Below, piece by piece: positions 1 to 6,467 of a DNA stretch of 12,542 nucleotides. The DNA is from DASVSE01 sp036399715 (GTDB lineage: Bacteria > Bacteroidota > Rhodothermia > Rhodothermales > Rubricoccaceae). How positions within the stretch are numbered: position 1 is the stretch's first letter; every line of letters starts with the position of its first letter. The notes beneath the pieces were generated by a model that worked only from the letters and a program-made list of their open reading frames with translations, was not told the DNA's origin and did not search any database. Both the position numbers and the translations under genes were made by a program. The DNA is taken from positions 1 to 12,542 of the forward strand of contig DASWMO010000262.1 in the NCBI GenBank assembly GCA_036399715.1. Reading direction: 5' to 3'.

Positions 1-1
1 C

Positions 2-313
2 GAGTTTACGGGCGGCGAGCGCCTCGTCGAGGTCCGCGTCGTGAACGTGCCACGCGGCATCGCGGCCGTCCGGACGGAGCCGGCGACGCTGCGCGCGCGC
101 TACCGCGTGCCGCTGACTGAAAACGACCTCTACGGCCGCGCCCGCGAGGCGCCCGACTTTTTCGCCGTCGTGGACTACCGCGACATCGCCCGCGACACGA
201 CCTCGGGGACCGTCTCGGCCGCCCCGCGCGTGCCGCCGGGCCTCGACGTGCGCGACGTGGCCCTGTCGCCGTCGCGCGTCGAGTACTTCATCGTCCGGCG
301 GGCCGCGCCCTGA
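2..313 (+). CDS. YbbR-like domain protein, C-terminal fragment
   Basis: This is the 3' end of a gene that enters from the left edge; the frame is open from base 2 to the TGA at 311-313. The visible tail (about 103 residues) reads as a β-rich repeat. It has the pattern 'V.V.NVPRGIAAVRTEPATL', a spaced FFAVVDYRD strand, and the ending 'LSPSRVEYFIVRR'. In Bacteroidota YbbR-like proteins the last repeat has the same layout: a short hydrophobic strand, 'P..v.v.Y', 'F.v.vDY', then 'i.P..VEfii'. YbbR/CdaR-type proteins are membrane-anchored extracytoplasmic proteins, in Firmicutes linked to the diadenylate cyclase CdaA. The anchor and any cyclase gene would lie upstream of the window. An internal GTG at 41 is open but is probably not the start, because the upstream residues already fit the repeat. 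The family call rests on motif layout only. Confidence 0.68.
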   Translation, partial: EFTGGERLVEVRVVNVPRGIAAVRTEPATLRARYRVPLTENDLYGRAREAPDFFAVVDYRDIARDTTSGTVSAAPRVPPGLDVRDVALSPSRVEYFIVRRAAP

Positions 314-354
314 CGCCGCCCGCTCTCCGCTGCGCCGCGTAGGCGCGCCATTCC

Positions 355-1287
355 ATGGGATTTCTGTTTCTGGCCGTCGCGTGCAGCCTCGGCATCGCGA
401 CCATTTTCAAGCTCGCCGAGCGTCGCGACTTGGACCGCACGGCCCTACTAGCCGTCAACTACGCCGCTGCCGCCGTGCTTGCTGTCGCCCTCGACGGCGC
501 CACGGGGAGCCGTGTGCCGACCGGCGCGGTCGCCCTCGGGGTCGTCCAGGGCGTGCTGTTCATCGGCGGCTTCTGGCTGTTCTCGCGAGCGATCCGCGAG
601 GCGGGCATCGGGCTGGCTGCGGGCGCGATGCGCCTGTCCGTCGTCGTGCCGGTCGTTGCGGCGTGGGCCGTCTGGAACGAAGTGCCGACGACGCTTCAAC
701 TGGTCGGGCTCGCCCTCGCCGGAGCCGCGTTCGTGCTCGTCGCCCGCCCCGCCGGTTCGCCGGACGCCACGCAGACCGTCACCGGAGGAGTCCCGGCCGC
801 CACGTCCGCCGCGGCGCTGGACGCGCCCCCCGCGCTGGTCCACGCGCCCCGCGTCGGGCTCCTGCTCGGCGCGCTCTTTCTGGCGGGCGGCCTCGTGGAT
901 GTTGTGATGAAGGCGTTCCAGAGCGGTTACGGCGCCGATGCGCCCGTCCCCGTCCCGACGGCGACGTTCCTGCTGTTTGTCTTCGGCGTCGCGTTCGCCG
1001 TCGGCGCCGTTGCTGTCGTGTGGACCGGCGTGCGGACGGGCCGGTGGCCGGGCGCGGCGGTCGTCTGGTGGGGCATCGGCCTCGGCGTGATCAACTACGG
1101 CTCGGCGGAGTTCCTGCTCCGCGCGCTCGGCGAGCTGCGCGCCCCGGTCGCGTTCCCGCTCAACAGCGTCTCGATCGTCCTCGGGGCGGCGCTGCTCGGG
1201 CGGCTCGTCTGGGGCGAGCGCCTCTCGCGCGCCAACCTCGTGGGCCTCGGCCTCGCCGCCGTCGCCGTGGCGTTGCTTGCGCGGTAA
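355..1287 (+). CDS. DMT-superfamily transporter (EamA type)
   Basis: This is a 310-residue integral membrane protein with about ten hydrophobic helices, at residues 1-19, 30-48, 57-79, 86-107, 114-132, 167-189, 204-226, 234-259, 265-288 and 293-310. It has the two-times-five-helix layout and usual length (about 300) of drug/metabolite transporters. The second half carries EamA-like features: a 'GSAEFLLRAL' helix, the 'PVAFPLNSVSIVLGALLG' type segment, then a WGERLS turn before the last helix. A hydrophilic Ala/Pro/Thr-rich linker (about residues 133-165) joins the halves. The substrate cannot be read from sequence; members export amino acids, nucleobases or drugs, or carry sugars. The ATG at 355 opens directly into helix 1 and has no Shine-Dalgarno upstream. 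It lies 41 bases after the YbbR-like stop and 50 bases before the DUF4230 gene, so cotranscription is plausible. Confidence 0.85.
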   Translation: MGFLFLAVACSLGIATIFKLAERRDLDRTALLAVNYAAAAVLAVALDGATGSRVPTGAVALGVVQGVLFIGGFWLFSRAIREAGIGLAAGAMRLSVVVPVVAAWAVWNEVPTTLQLVGLALAGAAFVLVARPAGSPDATQTVTGGVPAATSAAALDAPPALVHAPRVGLLLGALFLAGGLVDVVMKAFQSGYGADAPVPVPTATFLLFVFGVAFAVGAVAVVWTGVRTGRWPGAAVVWWGIGLGVINYGSAEFLLRALGELRAPVAFPLNSVSIVLGAALLGRLVWGERLSRANLVGLGLAAVAVALLAR

Positions 1288-1337
1288 GACGTTTCGCCGC
1301 CGCCGGCCGTTTCTCAGCGGTCATCTACCCGCTGCCC

Positions 1338-2051
1338 GTGACTGATTCCCCGCCTGCTGCCCCGTCTAGCCCGCCAGCCCGCTCGTCCGGTGCGCTCGTC
1401 GGGGCGCTCGTCGTCGCCGGACTCTTTGGGCTCGCCGTGTGGTCGTGGGCGGCGGGCGTCGTGCCGCGCGTGAGCGAGGAGACGGTCCAGACGTCCGTCT
1501 GGACGGCGATTCAGCGCGAGGCGCCCGAGCAGTTTCTCATCGTCGGCACGCTCGACGTCGGGGCCGAGGCCGAGTCGCGCAGCACGACGCGCCTGCTGCC
1601 GGGCATGCTGGACCTCGCGGTCGGCGAGACGACAGTCCGTGTGCGCGTCCCCGGCCGCGCCGCGTACGGCTTCGACGTGCGGCAGCTCCGCCCCCGCGAC
1701 ATCCGCTACACGCCCGACGGCGTCGTCGTGGTGACGCTGCCCGAGCTGTCCGTCTTCTCGGTCGAGCCGCGCCTCGAAGACGCCGAGGTCTCGGCCGACG
1801 CCGGCGGGTGGCAGCGCCTGAGCCGCGAGCCCGAGCGCGCGGCCGTCCGCGCAGCGCTCGCGCAGGTCCGGCCCGCGATCCGCCGCCAGGCGGAGGCGCA
1901 CCTCGCCGACAGCGACCAGCCCGCCCGCAACGCGGCCCGCGCGGTCGAGCGCGTCGTCCGGACGCCGATCGAGGCCGCAGGCGTCGAGAACGCGCGCTTC
2001 CGCTTTGTCGTCGCCCCCGGCGACACCATCGAGGTCGACGGCGACCGGTAG
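1338..2051 (+). CDS. DUF4230 family membrane-anchored protein
   Basis: This protein of 237 residues has a Pro/Ser/Ala-rich N-terminus, one transmembrane helix (about residues 18-42) and a soluble domain predicted to lie outside the cytoplasmic membrane. The soluble part resembles DUF4230. It has a strand-rich first half ending in 'YGFDVRQLRPRDIRYT' and 'VVVTLPELSVFSVEP', then a helical stretch with regularly spaced Ala/Arg, then a final 'RFRFVVAPGDT' strand. In the family the order is the same: a 'G.DLs.l' strand, a 'LPep.il' strand, then a helix. No biochemical function is established and no catalytic motif is apparent. The GTG at 1338 is chosen because it directly precedes the transmembrane helix and follows a C-rich leader. 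The same frame is open far upstream but only as a shadow of the transporter gene. The gene belongs to the left-hand + strand run. Confidence 0.72.
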   Translation: MTDSPPAAPSSPPARSSGALVGALVVAGLFGLAVWSWAAGVVPRVSEETVQTSVWTAIQREAPEQFLIVGTLDVGAEAESRSTTRLLPGMLDLAVGETTVRVRVPGRAAYGFDVRQLRPRDIRYTPDGVVVVTLPELSVFSVEPRLEDAEVSADAGGWQRLSREPERAAVRAALAQVRPAIRRQAEAHLADSDQPARNAARAVERVVRTPIEAAGVENARFRFVVAPGDTIEVDGDR

Positions 2052-2103
2052 GCGACCCGCGCAGACGGCCCGGTCTACCTTGCGGCTCCCTGCCTGTGAC
2101 CTG

Positions 2104-3228
2104 TTGATCGGTTTGCTCCGCCTCGTCCTGCTCGCCGTGACGGCCGTTCTGGCCCTCGGGACCGTCCTTCCGGTCGTTCGGAAGCCGTACTGGTGGATCC
2201 GCTCGTTCGACTTTCCGCGCCTCCAGATCGCCGCGCTCGCGCTCGGGGCACTCGCCGCGCTCGCCGCCGTGAGCCGCGCGCGCGGCCCGGAGCCGCTGGA
2301 CGGGTGGGCCCTCGCGACCCTCGCCGCCGTCGTCGCATTCCAGACGGCGCGGATGCTGCCGTACTCGCCGCTGTGGCGCGTCCAGACCGTCCGCGCCGAG
2401 GCGCCCGACCGAGACCGCTCGCTGCGCCTCGTCGTGTCCAACGTGCTCATGACCAACCGCGACGGCGCGCGCTGGCTGCGGACGATCCGTGCCGAGGACC
2501 CGGACGTCGTTGCGGCCGTCGAGACGGACGCGTGGTGGGCCGAGACCGCCGGTGCGCTCCGCGAGACGCACCCGCACACGGTCCTGCTGCCGCAGGACGA
2601 CACGTACGGCATGTGCGTCTTTTCGCGCCTGCCGATCGTCGAGCATACGGTCGAGCACCTCGTCGAGCCCGAGGTCCCGAGTCTGTTCCTGACGCTGCGC
2701 CTGCCGTCCGGCGAGCCGCTGCACCTCGTGGTCCTGCACCCGCGCCCGCCGCGGCCGGACGTCGGGCAGGACTCGACGCTGCGCGACGCCGAACTCGTCC
2801 TCGCCGCCCGGCGCGTCGCCCGGATGGGGCCGCCGGTCGTCGTCTGCGGCGACCTCAACGACGTCGCCTGGAGCGAGACGACGACGCTCTTCCAGCGCAT
2901 CGCGGGCGTGCTGGACCCCCGCGTCGGGCGCGGCCTCTTCTCGACGTTCCACGCGAACCACCGCCTGCTCCGCTACCCGCTCGACCACGTCTTCCACACG
3001 CCGGACCTCGCGCTCGTCCGCCTCGCGCGCCTCGGGCACGTCGGCTCGGACCACTTCCCGATGGCGATCGAACTCGCCCTGTGCGCCCGCGCCGAGGCGG
3101 AGCAGGACGCGCCCGAGGAGACGCCCGACGCCCGCGTCCACGCTGCCGAGGTCGTGGAGGAGGTCCAGGAATTCAAGGCCGCAGAGACGCCCAAGGATGC
3201 CGCCGAGCGCAAGGCCCAAGACGTGTAG
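2104..3228 (+). CDS. membrane-anchored endonuclease/exonuclease/phosphatase-family protein
   Basis: From the TTG at 2104 this is a 374-residue protein with three N-terminal hydrophobic helices (about residues 3-25, 40-57, 68-85) followed by an EEP-fold domain (DNase I/exonuclease III/Mg2+-dependent phosphatase superfamily). Expected metal-site and catalytic motifs are in order: SNVL with Asn113, AVETD with Glu140, GDLND with Asp250 and Asn252, and the closing SDHFP with Asp316-His317. A 'TFHANHRLLRYPLDHVF' block is typical of the YafD-like bacterial membrane-linked branch. The substrate could be a phosphoester lipid, nucleotide or nucleic acid and cannot be decided. After the fold comes an Ala/Glu-rich charged tail of about 45 residues. 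The start is uncertain: no in-frame ATG or GTG precedes the first helix, and TTG codons at 2104, 2080 and 2005 are the only options. The one at 2005 would overlap the DUF4230 gene. Confidence 0.8.
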   Translation: MIGLLRLVLLAVTAVLALGTVLPVVRKPYWWIRSFDFPRLQIAALALGALAALAAVSRARGPEPLDGWALATLAAVVAFQTARMLPYSPLWRVQTVRAEAPDRDRSLRLVVSNVLMTNRDGARWLRTIRAEDPDVVAAVETDAWWAETAGALRETHPHTVLLPQDDTYGMCVFSRLPIVEHTVEHLVEPEVPSLFLTLRLPSGEPLHLVVLHPRPPRPDVGQDSTLRDAELVLAARRVARMGPPVVVCGDLNDVAWSETTTLFQRIAGVLDPRVGRGLFSTFHANHRLLRYPLDHVFHTPDLALVRLARLGHVGSDHFPMAIELALCARAEAEQDAPEETPDARVHAAEVVEEVQEFKAAETPKDAAERKAQDV

Positions 3229-3270
3229 GCTGGCCAGGGATCAGGCCGAGACCCCCTCGGGTCCGTGGCG

Positions 3271-3308
3271 CGCCTCTCCGGCTGTAGACGTGCTGACGAG
3301 AGGCGTTT
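3271..3308 (+). terminator. possible hairpin terminator after the EEP-family gene
   Basis: CGCCTCTC (3271-3278) pairs with GAGAGGCG (3298-3305), an eight-base perfect stem, and TTT follows at 3306-3308. The loop of 19 bases is long and the T run is short, so termination strength is doubtful. It sits 43 bases after the EEP-family stop, in the 196-base gap before the aminotransferase gene, which is where one would expect a transcription unit boundary. The rest of the gap shows no reading frame worth calling. Confidence 0.35.
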
Positions 3309-3424
3309 GGCATGGCCAACGCGCCGTGATCCGCCGCGCCACGTGAATCGGCGCCGCGATCTACCACGTCCGGCCCCACCGGCCGTCTCTCCGAGGTACC
3401 CTCCGGGATCCAGCCTCCCGACCC

Positions 3425-4579
3425 GTGACCCTCGCCGAGTACCGCGACCTCTTCGACCTCCCGCTCGATACGGCCTACTTGGACCACGCCGCACAGGGCG
3501 TCCTGGGCCGCCCCGCGCGCGAGGCCGCCGTGCATGCCCTCGACGGGCATGCCGGCCGCGTCCCCGGCGAGTCGCCGAACGGGTCTCCTGCCGACCTCGC
3601 GCGCGTCGAGCGCCTTCGCGAGCGCGCTGCCCTCCTGCTGAACGCGCCCCCGGCGACGGTCGAGGTCGTCCCGAACACGTCCGCCGGCATCAACTGGGTC
3701 GCTCAGGGATTGGACTGGCACCCCGGCGACCGCGTCGCGGTCCCAGCCTGCGAATTCCCGACCAACCACCTCCCGTGGCGCGCGCTCGCCGCGCGCGGTG
3801 TTGCCGTGGACCGCGTGCCCTCGCCGGACGGCACGGTCACGCCCGAGGCGCTCGACGCCGCGATCACCCCGCGGACGCGGGTCGTGTCGGTGTCGTGGGT
3901 GCAGTTTCTCTCGGGCTACCGCTGCGATCTGGCCGCCATTCGCGACGTGTGCGACGCCCGCGGCGTGTGGTTCGTCGTTGACGCGATCCAGGGCGCGGGC
4001 GCGCTCCGCTTCGACGCCGCGGCGGTCCGGCCGGACCTCGTCGTCGCTGGCGGCCACAAGTGGATGTGCGGGATGCACGGGCTGGGCGTCGCGTCGGTGT
4101 CGGAGCGCCTCATGGAGCGGCTCGTGCCCGTCCGCGGCTGGCTCAACGGCCCCATCGACTGGGACGACTTCGACGCCGTGACCGACGACCTGCACCCCGA
4201 CGCGACGCGCTTCCGCACGGGCACGCTCCCGACCGTCCCGGCCTACGCCCTCGACGCCGCCATCGGCGCGATGCTGGACGTCGGGCTGGACACGGTCGAG
4301 TCAGCCGTCCTCGGCCACGCCCGCACGCTCGCTGCGGGCCTCGACGCGCTCGGGCTGCGCCGCTACGGCTCCCACGACCCGGCCCACGCCTCTGGCATCG
4401 TGACCGTCGAGCCGGATGAGCCCGAGGCGCTCCTCGCGCACCTCGCTGCCCGAGGCGTGCACGCGGCCCTCCGCAGCCGCAAACTCCGCTTCTCACCCCA
4501 CGCGCACACGCGCGCCGCGGACGTCGAGCGCGCCCTCGATGCCGTCGCCTCCTTCGTCCGCCCCGCCGTTTCCGCCTGA
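3425..4579 (+). CDS. class V PLP-dependent aminotransferase (cysteine desulfurase/epimerase-like)
   Basis: This is a 384-residue fold-type I PLP enzyme. Visible landmarks are the N-terminal 'AYLDHAAQG' (residues 17-25), a cofactor-phosphate segment 'NTSAGINW' (84-91), 'EFPTNHLPW' (110-118), and VVDAIQG with Asp186 and Gln189 for the PLP ring. The Schiff-base lysine is in GGHKWMCG (Lys212), and 'RFRTGTLP' comes later. Length and motifs fit class V aminotransferases such as selenocysteine lyase/isopenicillin N epimerase-like proteins. I cannot see the persulfide-carrying cysteine loop that marks housekeeping IscS, so a true cysteine desulfurase role is not supported. The GTG at 3425 is used because it lies just before the first conserved segment and after a C-rich leader. 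The TGA overlaps the ATG of the next gene by one base (TGATG, 4577-4581), which suggests translational coupling with the pseudouridine synthase. Confidence 0.85.
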   Translation: MTLAEYRDLFDLPLDTAYLDHAAQGVLGRPAREAAVHALDGHAGRVPGESPNGSPADLARVERLRERAALLLNAPPATVEVVPNTSAGINWVAQGLDWHPGDRVAVPACEFPTNHLPWRALAARGVAVDRVPSPDGTVTPEALDAAITPRTRVVSVSWVQFLSGYRCDLAAIRDVCDARGVWFVVDAIQGAGALRFDAAAVRPDLVVAGGHKWMCGMHGLGVASVSERLMERLVPVRGWLNGPIDWDDFDAVTDDLHPDATRFRTGTLPTVPAYALDAAIGAMLDVGLDTVESAVLGHARTLAAGLDALGLRRYGSHDPAHASGIVTVEPDEPEALLAHLAARGVHAALRSRKLRFSPHAHTRAADVERALDAVASFVRPAVSA

Positions 4580-5718
4580 TGCAGTACACCAACTCCCATC
4601 CCACGTCGGGCGAGCCAGACAAGATCGAGACCCTCGTCGCGCTCGACGTGCCGGCCGGGCAGGCGCCCGTCCGCATCGACGTCTACCTCACCGACAAGCT
4701 CGCGAACGCGACGCGCGCCAAGGTCCAGCGCGCCCTCCGCGACGGGTGCGTGGACGTCAACGACGAGACCGTGACGAAGGTCTCGACGCCCGTCCAGCCC
4801 GGCGACCGCATCCTGTGCCGGCTCATGAAGCCGCCGCCGATCGAGATCCTCCCCGAGGACATCCCGCTGAACATCGTCTACGAGGACGACGTGCTCGTCG
4901 TGCTGGACAAGCCCGCCGCGATGGTCGTCCACCCGGCCTTCGGGCACCGCACGGGCACGCTCGTCAACGCGCTCCTGCACCACGTCGGCGCCGGCCCCCT
5001 GCGCGCGTCCGACCTCGCCGAGACTCCCGACGACGAAGCGGACGACGACGGCGACGAGGAGACGGTCGCGGCGCTCGGGCTCTCGACTGCCACAGCCGGC
5101 CCGCGCTTCGACGGCGACCCGACGGTCCGCCCGGGCCTCGTCCACCGCCTCGACCGCGACACGACGGGCCTGATGGTCGTCGCCAAAAACGATATCGCCG
5201 CGGCGCACCTCGCCGCACAGTTTGCCGCCCGCACGACGCGCCGGCGCTACCTCGCCCTCGTCTGGGGCGAGCCGGACCCCGCCGAGGGCCGCATCGAGAC
5301 CTACCTCGGCCGCAGCCCGCGCGACCGCAAGAAGATCGCCGTCGTGCCCGAGGAGCAGGGCAAGTGGGCCGCGACGAACTACGAGACCGTCGAGCGGCTG
5401 GGCTACTTCGCGCTCGTCGCCTTCCGCCTCGAAACCGGCCGGACGCACCAGATCCGCGTCCACGCGCGCGCGCTCGGCCACCCCGTCTTCGGCGACCGGA
5501 CGTACGACGGCGACCGCATCCACTACGGCCCCGGGGAGGGCTCGCGGCGGCAGTTCATTCACAACCTGCTGACGGCCCTCCCGCGGCAGGCGCTCCACGC
5601 GCACACGCTCGGCTTCGAGCACCCGACGACGGGCGAGGCGATGGACTTCGAGGCGCCGATCCCCCCCGACATGGCGTACGTGCTGGACCGGATTCGGGCC
5701 GTTGAGGGCGCCGCGTAG
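4579..5718 (+). CDS. RluA-family (RluD-like) pseudouridine synthase
   Basis: This 379-residue enzyme is predicted to isomerise uridine to pseudouridine in RNA, probably 23S rRNA. An S4-like RNA-binding region (about residues 30-85: 'RIDVYLTDKL', 'RAKVQRALRDGCVDVND', 'PGDRI') is followed by the catalytic domain. There 'VVLDKPAAMVVHPA' (107-120) and the signature HRLDRDTTGL (189-198) with catalytic Asp192 are clear. 'GRTHQIRVHA' and 'HPVFGDRTYDG' complete the family pattern. In E. coli RluD the catalytic Asp is residue 139; here it is displaced by a longer N-terminus and by an acidic insert (about residues 139-180) just before the signature. The ATG overlaps the stop of the aminotransferase gene. 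RluD-like assignment rests on domain order; which uridines are modified is unknown. Confidence 0.92.
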   Translation: MQYTNSHPTSGEPDKIETLVALDVPAGQAPVRIDVYLTDKLANATRAKVQRALRDGCVDVNDETVTKVSTPVQPGDRILCRLMKPPPIEILPEDIPLNIVYEDDVLVVLDKPAAMVVHPAFGHRTGTLVNALLHHVGAGPLRASDLAETPDDEADDDGDEETVAALGLSTATAGPRFDGDPTVRPGLVHRLDRDTTGLMVVAKNDIAAAHLAAQFAARTTRRRYLALVWGEPDPAEGRIETYLGRSPRDRKKIAVVPEEQGKWAATNYETVERLGYFALVAFRLETGRTHQIRVHARALGHPVFGDRTYDGDRIHYGPGEGSRRQFIHNLLTALPRQALHAHTLGFEHPTTGEAMDFEAPIPPDMAYVLDRIRAVEGAA

Positions 5719-5765
5719 GCGTGGAGCGGCAGCCGGGGCGGACCGCGTGAAGCCGCGGTAAAGGA

Positions 5766-5803
5766 TGACGCGGTGCGGAAACTCTCGATGCCGCACTGCG
5801 TCA
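5766..5803 (+). promoter_or_regulatory. candidate operator: 13-bp inverted repeat upstream of the PHA regulator gene
   Basis: TGACGCGGTGCGG (5766-5778) is matched by CCGCACTGCGTCA (5791-5803). The reverse complement of the right arm is TGACGCAGTGCGG, 12 of 13 identical, and 12 bases separate the arms. The element lies in the 111-base gap after the pseudouridine synthase and ends 26 bases before the ATG of the regulator gene. An exact copy of the left arm, extended to 15 bases, occurs upstream of the patatin gene at 7250-7264. Symmetry, position and recurrence suggest a protein-binding site, most simply for the product of the gene just downstream (autoregulation). An RNA hairpin in the leader is an alternative reading. 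A smaller inverted repeat (ACCGCG/CGCGGT, 5742-5759) lies next to it. Confidence 0.5.
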
Positions 5804-5829
5804 ATGGGCCTATCGAACCCAGCCCGCCC

Positions 5830-6387
5830 ATGCCGCGCCTCATCAAACGCTACGGGAGCCGCAAGCTCTACGACACGACCGAAAGCCGATACGTCGGCCT
5901 CGACGACATCGCCGCGTTCGTCCGTGACGGCGAGGACGTGCGCGTGGTCGACAACAAGAGCGGGACGGACGTCACGACGGCCATCCTCACGCAGGTCATC
6001 TCCGAGGAGGGCCGCGACGGCCGCGGCCTGCTCTCGCCGGGCTTCCTGCACGATCTGCTGCGGGTCGGCGAGCGGACGCTCCGCGTCGGCGAGCGCACGC
6101 TGCGCCGCGGCGAGGAGGCCGTCGGCAGCGCCGTCGAGGCGGGCCTCACAGCCGCGCGCCAGGGCGTCGACGAGATTGCCCGGGCGGCCGCCGAGCGCAT
6201 CCGCCCGGCCGGGCCCATCGCCGATGTCCGCGACGAGATGAACCGGCTCCGCGAGCGGCTCGAGTCGCTCGAGTCGACCCTCGACGCACTCGACCCCGCC
6301 GATGCAGCGCCAGTCGAGGCCCCCGCGCCCGACACGGCGAACGGCACCCCGAAGGCGCCGCGCCGCCGCGCTGCCAAGCCCTCCTGA
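5830..6387 (+). CDS. polyhydroxyalkanoate synthesis regulator-type DNA-binding protein (PhaR N-domain)
   Basis: This 185-residue protein has an N-terminal domain (about residues 3-62) matching the PHA/PHB accumulation regulator DNA-binding domain. The block 'LIKRYGSRKLYDTTESRYV' is the hallmark, followed by 'LDDIAAFVRDGEDVRVVDNKSGTDVT' and 'ILTQVISEE'. PhaR-type repressors bind both DNA and PHA granules and control phasin genes. After the domain come two perfect VGERTLR heptads (79-92), an Ala-rich helical region, a probable coiled coil (about 138-156) and a basic Pro/Arg/Lys tail (about 172-185). The classic PhaR C-terminal granule-binding domain is not recognisable. The ATG at 5830 is chosen because it opens directly into the conserved domain; the GTG at 5773 would lie inside the inverted repeat. 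The phasin gene follows 80 bases later, consistent with a shared role. Confidence 0.85.
   Translation: MPRLIKRYGSRKLYDTTESRYVGLDDIAAFVRDGEDVRVVDNKSGTDVTTAILTQVISEEGRDGRGLLSPGFLHDLLRVGERTLRVGERTLRRGEEAVGSAVEAGLTAARQGVDEIARAAAERIRPAGPIADVRDEMNRLRERLESLESTLDALDPADAAPVEAPAPDTANGTPKAPRRRAAKPS
6064..6105 (+). repeat. 21-bp tandem duplication inside the regulator gene
   Basis: Two adjacent 21-base units (6064-6084 and 6085-6105) match at 19 of 21 positions and both differences are silent. Each encodes VGERTLR, and a degenerate third unit (RGEEAV) follows. The repeat adds whole heptads to a predicted helix, so it probably changes the length of an amphipathic or coiled-coil segment without breaking the frame. 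Confidence 0.8.
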
Positions 6388-6407
6388 GCCTCGGCTCGCC
6401 CCTTCCC

Positions 6408-6426
6408 GGTGCCCTCGGGCACCTTT
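6408..6426 (+). terminator. small hairpin with T run between regulator and phasin genes
   Basis: GGTGCC (6408-6413) pairs with GGCACC (6418-6423) around a CTCG tetraloop, and TTT follows directly (6424-6426). It begins 20 bases after the regulator stop and ends 42 bases before the phasin ATG. It could be a weak intrinsic terminator that lowers read-through into the phasin gene, or a leader structure. The short stem and short T run make it uncertain. Confidence 0.4.
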
Positions 6427-6467
6427 ACTCGACTCACACCGGGCCACGGCCCATCTCCACCACTCCC

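Noticed and set aside
381..1337. Upstream extension of the DUF4230 frame through the transporter gene
   Set aside because: The translation is Arg/Ala/Pro-rich noise. The real product begins at the GTG at 1338 before the membrane helix.
5742..5759. Six-base hairpin ACCGCG/CGCGGT after the pseudouridine synthase as a terminator
   Set aside because: The stem is short and there is no T run. It may be part of the neighbouring regulatory palindrome but cannot be called on its own.
6441..6452. GGGCC-AC-GGCCC palindrome before the phasin start
   Set aside because: The loop is too short for a stable hairpin and such GC palindromes are common by chance in this composition.
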